DNA from: Irpex lacteus
Lineage: Eukaryota; Basidiomycota; Agaricomycetes; Polyporales; Irpicaceae
Assembly: GCA_001986395.2 (NCBI GenBank)
Contig: MQVO02000006.1
Coordinates: 1,116,001-1,180,000, forward strand
DNA: 64,000 nt
Reading direction: 5' to 3'
The notes beneath the pieces were generated by a model. That model was not told the DNA's origin. It ran no database searches and saw nothing but the letters and a program-made list of their open reading frames with translations. Below are positions 1 to 10,272 of the stretch, one piece after another (positions within the stretch are counted from its first letter, which is position 1; every line of letters begins with the position of its first letter). The position numbers were made by a program, and so were the translations under genes.

Positions 1-1
1 T

Positions 2-106
2 GATGGACTGTGGTTCGACCCTGATGGCCACCACGGTCAGGCATTGCTGTCTGGTGGCAAAGGACACACGGAGATCCTTCGGTGGCTCGCTGAGAAACAG
101 AAGTGA
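2..106 (+). CDS. 3' end of an unidentified protein-coding gene, cut by the left window edge
   Basis: The first 105 bases read as an open frame of 34 codons followed by TGA at 104-106. The residues (WFDPDGHHG, then ALLSGGKGH, then EILRWLAEK) look like folded protein rather than chance translation: they are rich in Gly, Asp and His and end in an amphipathic helix. The start lies outside the window. I do not recognise the family. The gene would converge with HIS4 (stop at 491), leaving about 385 bases of shared 3' flank. The call rests only on amino-acid composition and could be a chance frame. Confidence 0.4.
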   Translation, partial: DGLWFDPDGHHGQALLSGGKGHTEILRWLAEKQK

Positions 107-490
107 TTGCGACAGACTCGAGATAGAAACGCATAACGATAGATTGTACATTTGGGTATTACGTCTGGCTCCTCGCATGCTTCGCTTTCCTTCGGTACAT
201 AGCGCTATATACCAGCACGCACTGCTATTTATGACCGATGCTACACAGTACCATACCTGCCTGACGATGTAATTGCCCCATATATGTTATACCAGCCATA
301 GTTTTACCTGCTACCAGTACGGCGTCCACCTTGGGATCAGCGATCACACATCACGCACATCTATCATGGGAGAGTAGAGTTCACTTCTTCGATGTGTGTT
401 GTTTGAATATACAAGAAGGCATTGATACATGAAAGATACACATTATTCTTTTGATCCTCGCGAGCATTCGCGAACAGCACCTTCCACATT
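107..490. other. 3' flank between converging genes
   Basis: No convincing coding frame or RNA gene is seen. The stretch lies between the left-edge gene fragment and the HIS4 stop codon and probably holds both 3' untranslated regions. Confidence 0.4.
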
Positions 491-3153
491 TTATGAGATG
501 GTTCGCAGGCGAATCCGCACAGCATTCGCATGGGCCCCGAGACCCTCGCAGTCCGCTAACGTCGCAACAACTGGTCCAAGCTTCTTCAAGCCATCTGCTG
601 TCACCTCCTGGGATGTAATGTGCTTTTGGAACGACTGCGTGTTAACGCCACTGAATTGCCTTGCGTAGCCATTCGTGGGGAGCGTGTGGTTTGTGCCAGA
701 AGCGTAGTCTCCGCAACTGAGAAGACATTGTGAGTGACGGTAAACACGGTGGAGGAAGCACTTTTACCTCTCCGGTGAGTACGGTCCAACAAACACACTT
801 CCCGCGTTCTGTACCTGCGCGACAGCTCCTGGGGCATCCTTCAAGTGCAAGATCAAATGCTCGGGTGCATAGTCGTTCGAGAACGCTACACCCTCTTCGA
901 CAGACGACGTCTTTACGATGATACTCTTTCCGACCGACTCCCGCATGATATCGACTCGAGGCAAAGCACGGGCTTGCTTGTCGACCTCGTCCTCAATAGC
1001 CGTTATTGTGCTATCTGGCAGTCCAACAGTGACCAAGACTACCTGGGAATCGACACCGTGCTCGGCTTGAGATAGAAGATCGGCGGCAACGAATGCAGGA
1101 TCGCATGTTTCGTCCGCAATAACCTAAAAGACAGAAGGTAAGCCATCCAAGTAAAGCTTCGAGTAAGCAATATATCACGTACAAGCACTTCCGAAGGACC
1201 CGCTGGCATGTCGATAGAGACCAGAGCGTCGGTGTCGTTCTGCACCAGCATCTTGGCCGCAGTCACCCACTGATTACCCGGACCAAAGATTTTGTCGACC
1301 TTTGGCACCGTCTCCGTTCCATAAGCCAGAGCAGCGACAGCTTGTGCACCACCAGCTCTCAGAATCGCACTGGCTCCGACGAGCCTGGCCACATACATGA
1401 CTTCGGGACTGATACTGCCGTCAGGACGAGGAGGCGTGGCGAGTACGATTTCTTTGCAGCCAGCGACTTGGGCTGGGACGCCGAGCATGAGCGCAGTAGA
1501 AGGAAGAATGGCCGTTCCTCCCGGAACGTATAGACCGACGCGAGCTATTGGCCGAGAGAAACGCGAGCAAACGACGCCGGGCATCGTCTCGACTCTAAGC
1601 GTTACGCCATCGTCCTGAGCGGCGTGGAACTTCTTGACGTTGGCGTAGGCGATATCTATCGCCTCACGGACGGCGGGGTCTAGTTCGTCGGCGGTGGGTT
1701 CGGGGAACGGTGCGCGTAAGATAGGAGCGTCTTTCAGCACAGTGCAGCGATCGAATTTTGCAACAAGGCCAAGCAAAGCCTCGTCGCCACCCTGGCGCAC
1801 CGCGTCCACAATAGGTTTCACCTTTGCGATCATGGCGTCCGAGTTGAGGACTGGTCGCTTCAGAAGAGCGGCACGCTCAACCGGGGTTGCGTCTGTTAGG
1901 GTGTAAGTTCGCATACGGATGGGAGCATTAGGGTCGAAAGCAGCCTTTGCGGGAGCGGCAGGTTGAGGCGCAGGCTTAGCGGTGGAGGATGATGCCTCTG
2001 CGTTTATCCACTGAGGCTTCGCATTGCCAGCTCTTCGAGTGACTTTCTTCGCCTTCTGGTCCAACGAACGCTCTATATCGGCAATGGTGACACCAGCAGC
2101 GGTGCACTTGGTGAGCGCGAAGTATATGAGATCGGCTGCCTCAAAAGCTACATCCTCCTTCGTTTCCGCACGACAGAGCTCGTCCGCTTCCTCCATAATT
2201 TTAGCACGCAGGAGAGCGGAGTCATTGAATAACCTCTTCGTGTAGGATCCTTCTGGTGCGGACACGAAACGTGCCTGCAGAGTGCGCTGGAGGGCAGCTA
2301 ACCCTTGAGACTGTCCGAAACACGACGCTCTTTCCAAGTGGCAGAAGCCGGATCCGTGCTGGACGACGTCGAATTCGAGTGCGTCCAAATCGCAGTCGAC
2401 ACGAATGGCGACGACGTCTTGAGTTGCTCCAGAGGTTTCGCCTTTGCGCCAAAGACCGTGCTTACGTGACTGATACACGCCTTTTCCGGTGAGGATGCTC
2501 TCCTTGACGGAAGCCACAGAAGAGTAAACCAAGCCCAGCGAGCGGTTTTCCTCGGTTACGACAGTAGGGAACAGACCGTCAGGTCTATCCGACACCAACG
2601 GTGCGACAAACGCATCTGCGACGTTGAGCTTCGTGCCCGACGTCTGCTCAAGCGTGAGCAAGGAGCTAGGAATAATCGGGATCGTCCCCGCCTTCCTGAG
2701 TTCCCGGATCGTAGCGACCGACGGCGGGTTCGAGGCATCTGTGAGCCACACATGCACAGACGCACCGGCGAAGAACCGCGTGAAGGATGCAACAAAGTCT
2801 GGGTCGACAGAAGGGGCCTTGAGAACGATGCCAGAGACTCCCGTGCGAATCCTGTCCGAGACCGCACTGACGTTCCCTACGTCAAGAAGAACAAGGATGC
2901 GCTCCTTCGGTACGACTCCTACGACTTCGTTAGCCCATGCCAATGGAATGATGACCTTCTCTGCTCCTTTATCCAAGATGCTGACTATGTCGTCGAGATT
3001 GCAGGAGGTGTCATGGTCGAGTAGAGAGTAGTGCGCGAGCCCATGATCGCTTTTGGCGAATACGGTGGGGATGATGACGGGACCTAGCCTGCGCACGCTG
3101 GCGACGAATGCGTCGTCGACGTCGCCGTCGAGGAGCGGGATGAAGACGGACAT
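491..3153 (-). CDS. HIS4: Trifunctional histidine biosynthesis protein (PRA-cyclohydrolase / PRA-pyrophosphohydrolase / histidinol dehydrogenase)
   Basis: Catalyses steps 2, 3, 9 and 10 of histidine synthesis in one cytosolic polypeptide. Exons on the minus strand: 3153-1183, 1123-768 and 716-491, giving 850 residues (yeast His4 is about 800). The order is an N-terminal region, then the cyclohydrolase domain around residues 220-290 ([14 protein letters not shown]), the pyrophosphohydrolase at about 295-390 (KIMEEADEL, then [10 protein letters not shown]), then a linker rich in Ala and Pro, and histidinol dehydrogenase from about 420 to the end ([38 protein letters not shown]). Both introns restore the conserved frame (PSEVLV-IADE and [11 protein letters not shown]). 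The start is the ATG at 3153, the first in frame. A TGACTC box lies 73-78 bases upstream, suggesting general amino-acid control. Confidence 0.97.
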
Positions 3154-3945
3154 GGCGAGCAGAGAGCAAGAGAGTGTCGAGGCATGATCGACGCTGTGAA
3201 AACTTGTATCTAATCGAAGCGCGAATGACTCCTTCGCTGATCAGACTCTCATGGGCGACTCAGATCTAGGCACTGATCAGACGGGTCCAGATATTGTTGT
3301 TCGTAAAATTCGAGTTGTATGTTGTGTAAGTACTGAGCAGACTATAGAGCACAAAGGATAGAGCTAGCAGAGAACTGCCAGGAGGTACGTATGATATATG
3401 GAGTAAGTACTACATGATCAGAAGTCTGCGTAAAAAACCTAGAGATAAAAAGATGGTATAGTACCAGTTGGTGTGGATAGTATGCACGGACAGAACGTAC
3501 GTAGCAGTTCGTGATCTGGAAGGGGGAGGGAGGTAAATTACGGGAGGGGATATAAGGGGGCAAATACTACTAGTAATGACAGTCTGTAATGAGCGGACGG
3601 GGTCAAAGGAGCGTTAAGGGGTATGACAGTCCATCTATGTAAACCAAAATCAATGACAGGGGAGGCGAAGAGCACTTGATGGAAAAATGTCAAAAAAGCA
3701 TGCAACATAGCGAGAGAAAAAGGTGTGGTGAATGGTAAGAAGAACAAGAAACTAGTACTATGCTGAGAAGTGTTGGTGTGTTCCGTACATATGCTCGGGA
3801 AGCCGAATCCTTGGTAATGATGAATACGAAAGCTTGATACTAAATAGTTATATGCGGGGAACGGTCGCGAAGTTAGAAGGAGACAGTCCATAGAAACACA
3901 GACCGAATCAGCGGCGAAAACGACGGACACACCGCCACGGAATAA
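3154..3945. other. HIS4 promoter and 3' flank of the next gene
   Basis: About 790 bases without a supported gene. The left part is the HIS4 promoter with the TGACTC box. The rest is A/T-richer and shows no coherent reading frame on either strand. The minus-strand frames at 3342-3930 have no recognisable content. Confidence 0.5.
3226..3231. promoter_or_regulatory. Possible GCN4/CPC1 site upstream of HIS4
   Basis: TGACTC lies 73-78 bases upstream of the HIS4 start codon, and a near match CGACTCA follows at 3256-3262. The bZIP factor Gcn4/Cpc1 binds TGACTCA-type half-site palindromes in front of amino-acid synthesis genes in fungi. A six-base match alone can be chance, so the position in front of HIS4 is the main support. 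Confidence 0.4.
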
Positions 3946-6750
3946 TTATCTGATCGTTGTTTGTCGTCTGTCCGATGGCGGACGACTCAAATTCTGGAAT
4001 GCTGGCTGAGTCCTCGACTGGACGGGGGTCGGTCGCACCGGCTGCTGCTGCTGCTGTGACTGCCGTTGGGCCGTGCTCGAGGGATTCCGTGACGGATGCA
4101 ACGAAGTGGAGGAAGAAGACTGCTTAGGAATGGATGGTGCATAGGACGATGACCTATTCATCGGCTGCCGTTTTGGAGTCTCGTCACTTGGCATTCTGCG
4201 ATGTGACCCGTGTGGCGACGACCGTCCATTAGTGCTGTGTCCTCGATCTGACTCAGCGGCAGAAGATCGTGTAGGCGATGCGCTATGTGACCGCTGTTGT
4301 CGAGGACCGTGCTGCTGCATGAAAGGAGCCGAGGGAGGGAGGAGGGGCATGTCAGCGTAGGGCATCATGGGCATCTGCATCATAGGCATCTGCATTTGCA
4401 TGGGCATGCCCATAGGCATCATGTTCATGTTCATAACCGCTGGAACGGGAGGAACAGGGGGTACGCCCCACGGATACGCAGAGGGCATCCCGCCCTGCAT
4501 GAACATCTGTTGGGCCCCCAGCGCACTGCCGTCAGACATGAAGGAAGTACGCCGGCTGGCCTTGCTCTCGCGACGCTGACGAACGTCGATTGCTGAGGCG
4601 GACGAGGGTGGGGTGGAATACATGGAAGGAGGGCGAGAGGAGTCACGAACACTCCCGGTGGCGATACTGGGAGGTCGCGAGCTTCCAGGAGAGGCGTCCG
4701 CGGGGATATGCAGCCGTAAATTAGTCGAGCTCCCTGCAAGTGAACCGTCTGAAGCATCCCTCCGTGAAGACTCGTACTTTGGACGACTGTACCGCGGTCC
4801 AGTGAGACTCTCCTTCCTTTCTCGCTCCTTCTCCCGATCGCCTGTCCAAGACGCGATATTATCGATCCTAGGCACAGAGCCTTGACGTGAGCTCTCGCGC
4901 CTTCGTCTGGCTTCAGCGACTTCTTCCGCATATGCCTTTCGTTTACGTTCTTCCTCCGCAAGCTTTCTCTCCCTTTCCCAGGCAGCGCGCTCCTTCTCGT
5001 ATTGTTGCCTTTCCTGTTCCTGCTTGCGTCGTTCGGCCTCATAACGCTTCTTTTCCTCTTCGAGCCTCCGGCGCTCTTCAGCGACGCGCCTGAGGTCATC
5101 GCGCATTTGCTGAGGGCTGTCTAAAGAGGGTCGAACAGAAGACGGGCGCGAGAGACTCTGCACACTCTGTCGTCTTGCATGCTCGGCAGCAAGGAACCTG
5201 ACCTTCTGGTCCTTGGCCTGTTTGACGCGCATGACATAGTCCAAGGGAATATTCTCATCCTTGTCGTCGTCGGCGAACCGTACACTGACCTTTGGTGGTG
5301 CTGCTAAAGACGGAGGAGTTGCGATCTTAGGGGAGGAAACTGATGAGGTAAGCGAGGCAGGCCGTGTCGGCGACATGGAAATGGCAGGAGAGCTGACAGA
5401 TCTCGTTGTCGGAGATCTGACTTGGCCGTCTGTCGCGATGGTGTTGTCCATCCGAAGCGGGGAAGGGGAGGATTTGTACGACACTAATTATGCACGAGGG
5501 ACAATCAAGTGTTCACATGGTCAGCAACGTGCAAACCTTCCAAAAGTCAAACGCTTACCGGCTGGGGAAGGTTTCGTGGCTTGAGTCGAGGAAGTGGGGC
5601 TGTCCGTGACAGCAAAGGCTGCGGGAGATGGTGGCAAACTCGAAAAGCTCGCCGTTGATGGTGTCGAGGAAAGCGGTGGTGTGAGCGACGCTGGGGATGC
5701 CGCCAATAGATCTTGATTGACGACAGCCACCTCTTCGTCGGGCATTCCAGCGAGAGCATCAAGTGCGTCAGAGTAGCCGAGCGCCTCAACAGCAGCTGTC
5801 GCCGAAACTCGTTCGCACCTGAGGACGCCGTTCTGGTTCTCAGCAGGCAAGTAAACGAGCACCCGATCTTCGAAACATGGGCGCTCGATCCATCGACGCA
5901 ATCCCAAACTAGACTGGACTACACGATGACCCTTTGCGATGGCGACATCATCGAGGTTCAGAGAGATGGGCCGAGGAGGAAGAGACTGGCGGTTCGCGAA
6001 GGGAGCCAAGTACCGATCCGCAGGCGTTGTCTCTAGCCGGCGCAGGATGCGTGCCTGGAGAAGCTGGTAGCGTAAGCTGTCCACAGGCCTGGCGAGTTGT
6101 TGGGGTGTGTTGCAGGAGCGAGGGTAGAGGGGGGCGTTTGGTACAACGAGAAGGGGTGGTGGCGAGAAGGCTGGCTCTAAGGCATTGCTAGCTAGTGCGC
6201 GACAATATGCGGAGGGCATAATGGGTTGAGAGACGGGTACGACTTTAGCATTCGGGGGAAGCTGTAGGGACGTCAAGTCGTCAGAGTGTGTAGACGAGGT
6301 ATCATCGTCCTCTTGAGCAAAAAGTCGCGGGATGTATGGTCTGGAGGGATCCTGAGCAGTAATCGGAGGCAGGACCTTGTCATGCAAATATGTCAGCGGC
6401 GCCCATGGCTTCATACCAAAGTGAGGGTGCCCGACGCTCTCCACATCGTCGTGCGGTGTACTCGGTCCACCAGCACTGGACGACGAGGAAGATGAGGGCG
6501 CGTGTTCTGGAGTTGTGAGCACGGGTGGCTTGGGGAAGCTCCTCTGCTGGGTAACCTGTTTCACCTGTTTCGCAGAAGTTCTGCTCAGGCTCTTGGACTT
6601 GAAGAATCCTGGACGCTTTGGTGAGGCTGTTGCTGCTGCTGCTGCTTTCTGAGGGTCTGCGGGACTGGTAGGGTCTGCCGAAGAGGCGTTGGAGGCAGCA
6701 TCGGACTTGTCAGACCGCTTACCCGTCAAGGCGGCTACTAGACGACGCAT
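3946..6750 (-). CDS. Large low-complexity protein with central charged coiled coil and Met-rich tract, unknown function
   Basis: Two exons, 6750-5559 and 5483-3946, join across a 75-base intron (GTAAGC donor, TAATTAG acceptor) with the frame kept, giving 909 residues. Seen directly: a basic N-terminus (MRRLVAALTGKRSDKSD), long Ser/Pro/Thr-rich disordered stretches, and a short ordered block near residues 170-260 with many Pro and Leu. A highly charged helix follows, rich in Glu, Arg, Lys and Gln (VAEERRRLEEEKKRYEAE) and typical of a coiled coil. Then come a Met/Pro/Gln repeat and a Ser/Gln-rich tail. I do not recognise the family; a cytoskeleton- or polarity-associated scaffold is only a guess. 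A pyrimidine-rich AG just upstream of 6804 could be the acceptor of a 5' UTR intron. Confidence 0.75.
4365..4440 (-). repeat. Methionine-rich coding repeat
   Basis: A run of imperfect CAT/GGGCAT units encodes alternating Met with Pro, Gln or Gly within the low-complexity protein at 3946-6750. It is a simple-sequence coding repeat, not a mobile element. Confidence 0.7.
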
Positions 6751-7340
6751 GTTCGTGGTTGAGGACGAAGGGGGCGGTGGTGGTCTTGTAGGAGGCGGGA
6801 ACAAGGTAGACTAGAGAGTCAATACGCTCATCAGCAAGATGGAAAAGGGGATGATAGGGAGGCGATTCGGGAGGATGACCGCTAGAGCCGGGGAAGTTTT
6901 GAGAGAGGGGGAAAATGAAATAGGGATTTCAGTCCGTGACTACACGCAGGGAAGGAGAGGATGCCAGCACGTGGGGTTAGCGGGTGGCGGCGACTTGGAC
7001 GGCGGGGATGATGGCGGGATTGTGGTGGTAAGAGGTAGGTGGGGACCGGGAAAGAGAGGGAGGAGGACGAAGTCGACGGTGGACTCCTGGCCGTGCCAGA
7101 GGAGCGCGACTGGCTCAGCGAGGCTCAGCGTGGGTCGAAGCCAGCGATCACACAGTCGAGACATTCCATCGCCTTCGGATCACCCCCGTGCCTTCCAAAT
7201 ATAGACTTGTCCAAGAATCAAATATCCCTCGAAATACCCCCCTTGTCCTCTCCACGTCCCACCAATTCAAAGCAGCCATGCCAACGAAGGTTCCCGCATA
7301 CAAACTCTCTGCTTCTCGCTCACATGCCCTGGCATACCCC

Positions 7341-7697
7341 TCAAAGAGCGAATAAATTCCCCGAACTCAAAAGACAACCACCACAGACACAAGATGCGTA
7401 CGAACGTGTGAGCAGTAAGCTGATGATCCCGTGTCGCGTATTTTCGGACATTCGGCGAGCAAAGTCATCCAGCTCAGCGGTCCACGCCGTTTCCAGCCTC
7501 CCGCGAAGCAAGTCCAACGTTATGCTTGCCTTCTCAGGCCACGGCTCGAAGTTTGGGCACGCATCGCCTGACAGCTATTTCACCGAGTCAGCCTCGTCGA
7601 CTTGCAAAAAGCTCCTCGGAAGCCTCTCGAATATGTAACGGGTACAAGCAGCGGTTTCATCCACCTGAACCGGGGCATCGTAAAACCGCGTGAGCAT
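7341..7697 (-). pseudogene. Possible decayed gene fragment, family unknown
   Basis: A minus-strand frame from ATG 7697 reads 40 plausible residues (FYDAPVQVDETAACTRYIFE, then LPRSFLQVDEADSVK) and meets TAG at 7577-7575. The same frame then stays open for 77 more residues (SITLDLLRGRLETAW, then ELDDFARRMSENTRHGI) before TGA at 7343. The composition on both sides of the stop looks protein-like. No splice pair of realistic length removes the stop. I do not recognise the family. It may be a dying gene, an exon of an unmodelled gene or chance. Confidence 0.28.
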
Positions 7698-8119
7698 TGC
7701 GCAAGAACAGCAGATGCCTGATGTACTTCCATTGTATCATGATTTTCTTCGTCATTTTCTGTGGGTAGCGTTGCTATCGCCTACCTCGGTAGCGATCGCG
7801 GCGCATGCCATGTAAGCTAAATTATGTACACCAGTTCCCAGCATTTGTTTACCCTTCCCATTGACATCATCCTAATACACGGCCTTGATGCAATAGGAGC
7901 ATCACGTCCTATAGTGTGTAGCAGAACAATGTGTGTACTGTTCCAATTGAGTTTGGATTGGCAGAGTTGATGGGTGTTGTGAGCTACAGAAACACGTAAA
8001 AGAGTGAAAGTCCCCCTGAATACGACTGCATACGTAAGCAAGCGACCTTTCAGACCCGAGCAGAATGCACAGAGTAAAAATAGAGTGCGCAGATAATCAT
8101 GATGGTAAAATGCAACGAC

Positions 8120-8126
8120 GAAAAAA
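8120..8126 (-). terminator. RNA polymerase III T-run terminator of tRNA-Arg
   Basis: On the minus strand the tRNA discriminator base is followed at once by a run of six T, the normal Pol III stop. Confidence 0.8.
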
Positions 8127-8217
8127 TGACCACCGCAGGGGTCGAACCTGCAATCTCCTGATTAATCTTGAGGTGCTCAAGTCGTAGTCAGACGCGATGC
8201 CATTTCGCCAGGCGGCC
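8127..8217 (-). tRNA. tRNA-Arg(ACG) with a 19-nt intron
   Basis: Full cloverleaf on the minus strand. The acceptor GGCCGCC pairs with GGTGGTC (two G-U pairs), with discriminator A. The D arm is GCG/CGC. The anticodon stem TCTGA pairs with TCAGG and the loop reads CTACGA..A, so the anticodon is ACG (A34 expected to become inosine). The T arm is GCAGG-TTCGACC-CCTGC. A 19-nt intron (8163-8181) sits one base after the anticodon, the normal eukaryotic position 37/38. A T run follows immediately as the RNA polymerase III terminator. A near-identical copy lies at 57738-57828 in the opposite orientation. Confidence 0.95.
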
Positions 8218-8654
8218 ATGTCTACTTTGATTATTTACCACAATATATCTCGATTTACCATCTATAGGGCCGAACACATGAATATGCTTTGGAAGTTGGA
8301 CTCGAATTCGAAGACCTGTCGAGGAAAGGTGTGTATCATCCTATCTCATGAAGATGCAGAAGCCCATCTTATCGTAAACGACCCCCAGGTTATAATAACC
8401 TCTGAAGACAACGGGATGTCTCATTCTGGTCTACGCCGATATTTCAAGTTGTGGAATGCTTAAAGAAGCTCGATGGATTCGCTGCATGCATATTGTTTGA
8501 TTGGAGACGAAACGAAGCTGCTCGGTCACTAAGTACCCAATTCTTCTCGGCTTACCAAGTCTTCCCTCATAAACACGCTTCAATATAGTGGTACAACAGT
8601 GGCGCTAGATCCCATGTCCATTCATACACACGAACCATACAACACCCACAACAC
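8218..8654. other. Intergenic region between tRNA-Arg and the 14-3-3 gene
   Basis: Nothing with support is seen. The plus-strand frame 8197-8463 begins inside the tRNA and has no recognisable protein features. The right end is the 3' flank of the 14-3-3 gene. Confidence 0.5.
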
Positions 8655-9570
8655 CTATTGAATCTCTCCCGACCACAAGATCATATCATCCCTCAACAAC
8701 TGCAGAATCGTCAACGAGTCTTCCAACGCCTGTCCAGCAGGCATGTCCGAAGCAGCCGCGATGGCCTCGTCGAACGCGTGCTTCGCAAGGTAGCACGCGC
8801 GTTCGGGGCTGTCCCAGATGTCGTGGTAGAACACGGCAAAGTTGAGCGCGAGACCGAGTCGCGTGGGGTGTGTGGGCTCGAGAGTCACGAGGGCGTGTTT
8901 GTAGGCGAATTTGTAGGCGTCGAGGGAGGAGGAGGCGTTTTTGTCGTCGTGGTGGTCTTTTGTGAACTCGGCGAGGTATCTGTAGTAGTCACCTCTCCTA
9001 AAATACATGGTGTTAGAATATAGACTGCGTGGAGGGAAAGTCATACTGACATTTTGCTGTAGAAGACCTTCTCCTCTCCTGGGTTCGCAGAGCTAATGAG
9101 AAATTTCTCGAGCAGCTCAACGATCTCCATGCATGTGCTCTCCAGTTCTCGTCGTATTCTCTCCTTCTGTAGATGCATCAACGCAACTTGCTGTGGCGTT
9201 GAGCGTGCCGCAGCCTTCTTCTCAACTGTGTCAATGATCCGCCATTGATTTCGAAGCTGTGCAGTGAGGTTCTTAAACGCGATGGATAGAAGATTGCGCT
9301 CTTCGACGGTGAGCTGGTCCTCGGGTGATTTTATAAGTGTCTTTATAGACGCAACCACATCTGTGCGAGAGGAAAGGGTGGCTGTCAGCGTCAGTATTAC
9401 ATGGATGATGACGGAAATACTCACCACGGTACCGTTCCGCCTGATCGGCCACTTTGGCCAGGTACAGTCTGTCGAGCCGGGAGATCGAGACGTCAATCTG
9501 CCCACTTCTCGTGAGATTCACCGCAAAACGGAAGGACAGGTATAAGTAGATCGCTGCGTACCGAAGGCAT
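8655..9570 (-). CDS. 14-3-3 family phosphoserine/threonine-binding protein
   Basis: Dimeric adaptor that binds phosphorylated Ser/Thr motifs and controls signalling enzymes. Four minus-strand exons: 9570-9562, 9497-9425, 9360-9051 and 8997-8655, giving 244 residues, the usual size. Family signatures are clear: an N-terminal helix (SRLDRLYLAKVADQAERY), then VEERNLLSIAFKN, the phosphate-binding region KMRGDYYRYLAEF with its Arg-Tyr pair, LGLALNFAVFYHDI, and the C-terminal helix QLLRDDMILW. The tail after it is very short, only SGEIQ. The first exon codes only Met-Pro-Ser; it was chosen because its splice restores the frame and the alternative frame hits a stop. A TATATAT element on the promoter side (9638-9644) lies about 70 bases upstream of the ATG. 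Confidence 0.93.
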
Positions 9571-10272
9571 GGTCGGTGCCAGTGAGTGTGTTCGATGCGC
9601 AAGGAGAATGGGTGCTACCAAGAACGCCTCGGAAAGGTATATATGACGGGCTCGGAATTCGCTTGAGGCTATACACACGCGCGGACACGGTGATACTGGA
9701 CAAACCCTGGGCGGAGGGGATAATCAGTTGTGTCGGGACACGGTTATATTTGTCGGCCGTCAGAAAGGGTATAGAGAGGTGAGTTAGTTTCCCAGGCAGG
9801 TGTTGGGTATAGGGTGCGCAACCAGGCACTTGAGAGCAGCGCGGTGCAGAGGGAAGATACGCTGGAGAGAGGAACAGCGGAGGAAGTGAGTCGAGGCAGG
9901 AAAACGTTGCAGGGTCGTGTTCTGTAGTTTATCTATCCAACCCATTGTTGCGGCTCGAGGTGAGCTCATTGTTGTATCACATCTCTGTTCACAACAAACC
10001 CACGACAACAACTGCGCAGTCCCAGCCAGGCAACTGCTGCACCATCCGCTCCTTCTGCATTGTCTCACTTGCAAATAGAAACAAATTACCTATTTGCTTC
10101 CCACAGCTTCAAGTTTAATTAGGACTCGGCGGTGGACTGAAGAGCTGTCGGTCATTTGGCCCCAGAGCGCCCAGATAATGTCAATCACTGTCCCACGGAT
10201 CATTTGTTTCGGCGTTCACCGCACCGACATTCCCTGATCGAGATTCTGAAAATATTGAACTGCAAGAAAATC
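9571..10272. other. Divergent promoter region between 14-3-3 and the RRM gene
   Basis: About 700 bases between two divergent start codons. Apart from the TATA-like element near 9638, no motif or coding frame is convincing. Confidence 0.5.
9638..9644 (-). promoter_or_regulatory. TATA box of the 14-3-3 gene
   Basis: TATATAT lies 68-74 bases upstream of the 14-3-3 start codon, a usual spacing for a fungal core promoter with a short leader. Confidence 0.45.

Larger units (their letters stand above)
6805..8126. other. Gene-poor stretch with a possible gene remnant
   Basis: About 1.3 kb. The left third probably holds the promoter and 5' UTR of the minus-strand gene starting at 6750. A protein-like minus-strand frame with an internal stop occupies 7341-7697 and is listed separately. 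No other coherent frame was found. The right end is the terminator side of the tRNA-Arg gene. Confidence 0.4.

Noticed and set aside
7039..7638. Plus-strand ORF of 199 codons
   Set aside because: It is Ser/Pro-rich without family resemblance, and its right half is antisense to a more protein-like minus-strand frame.
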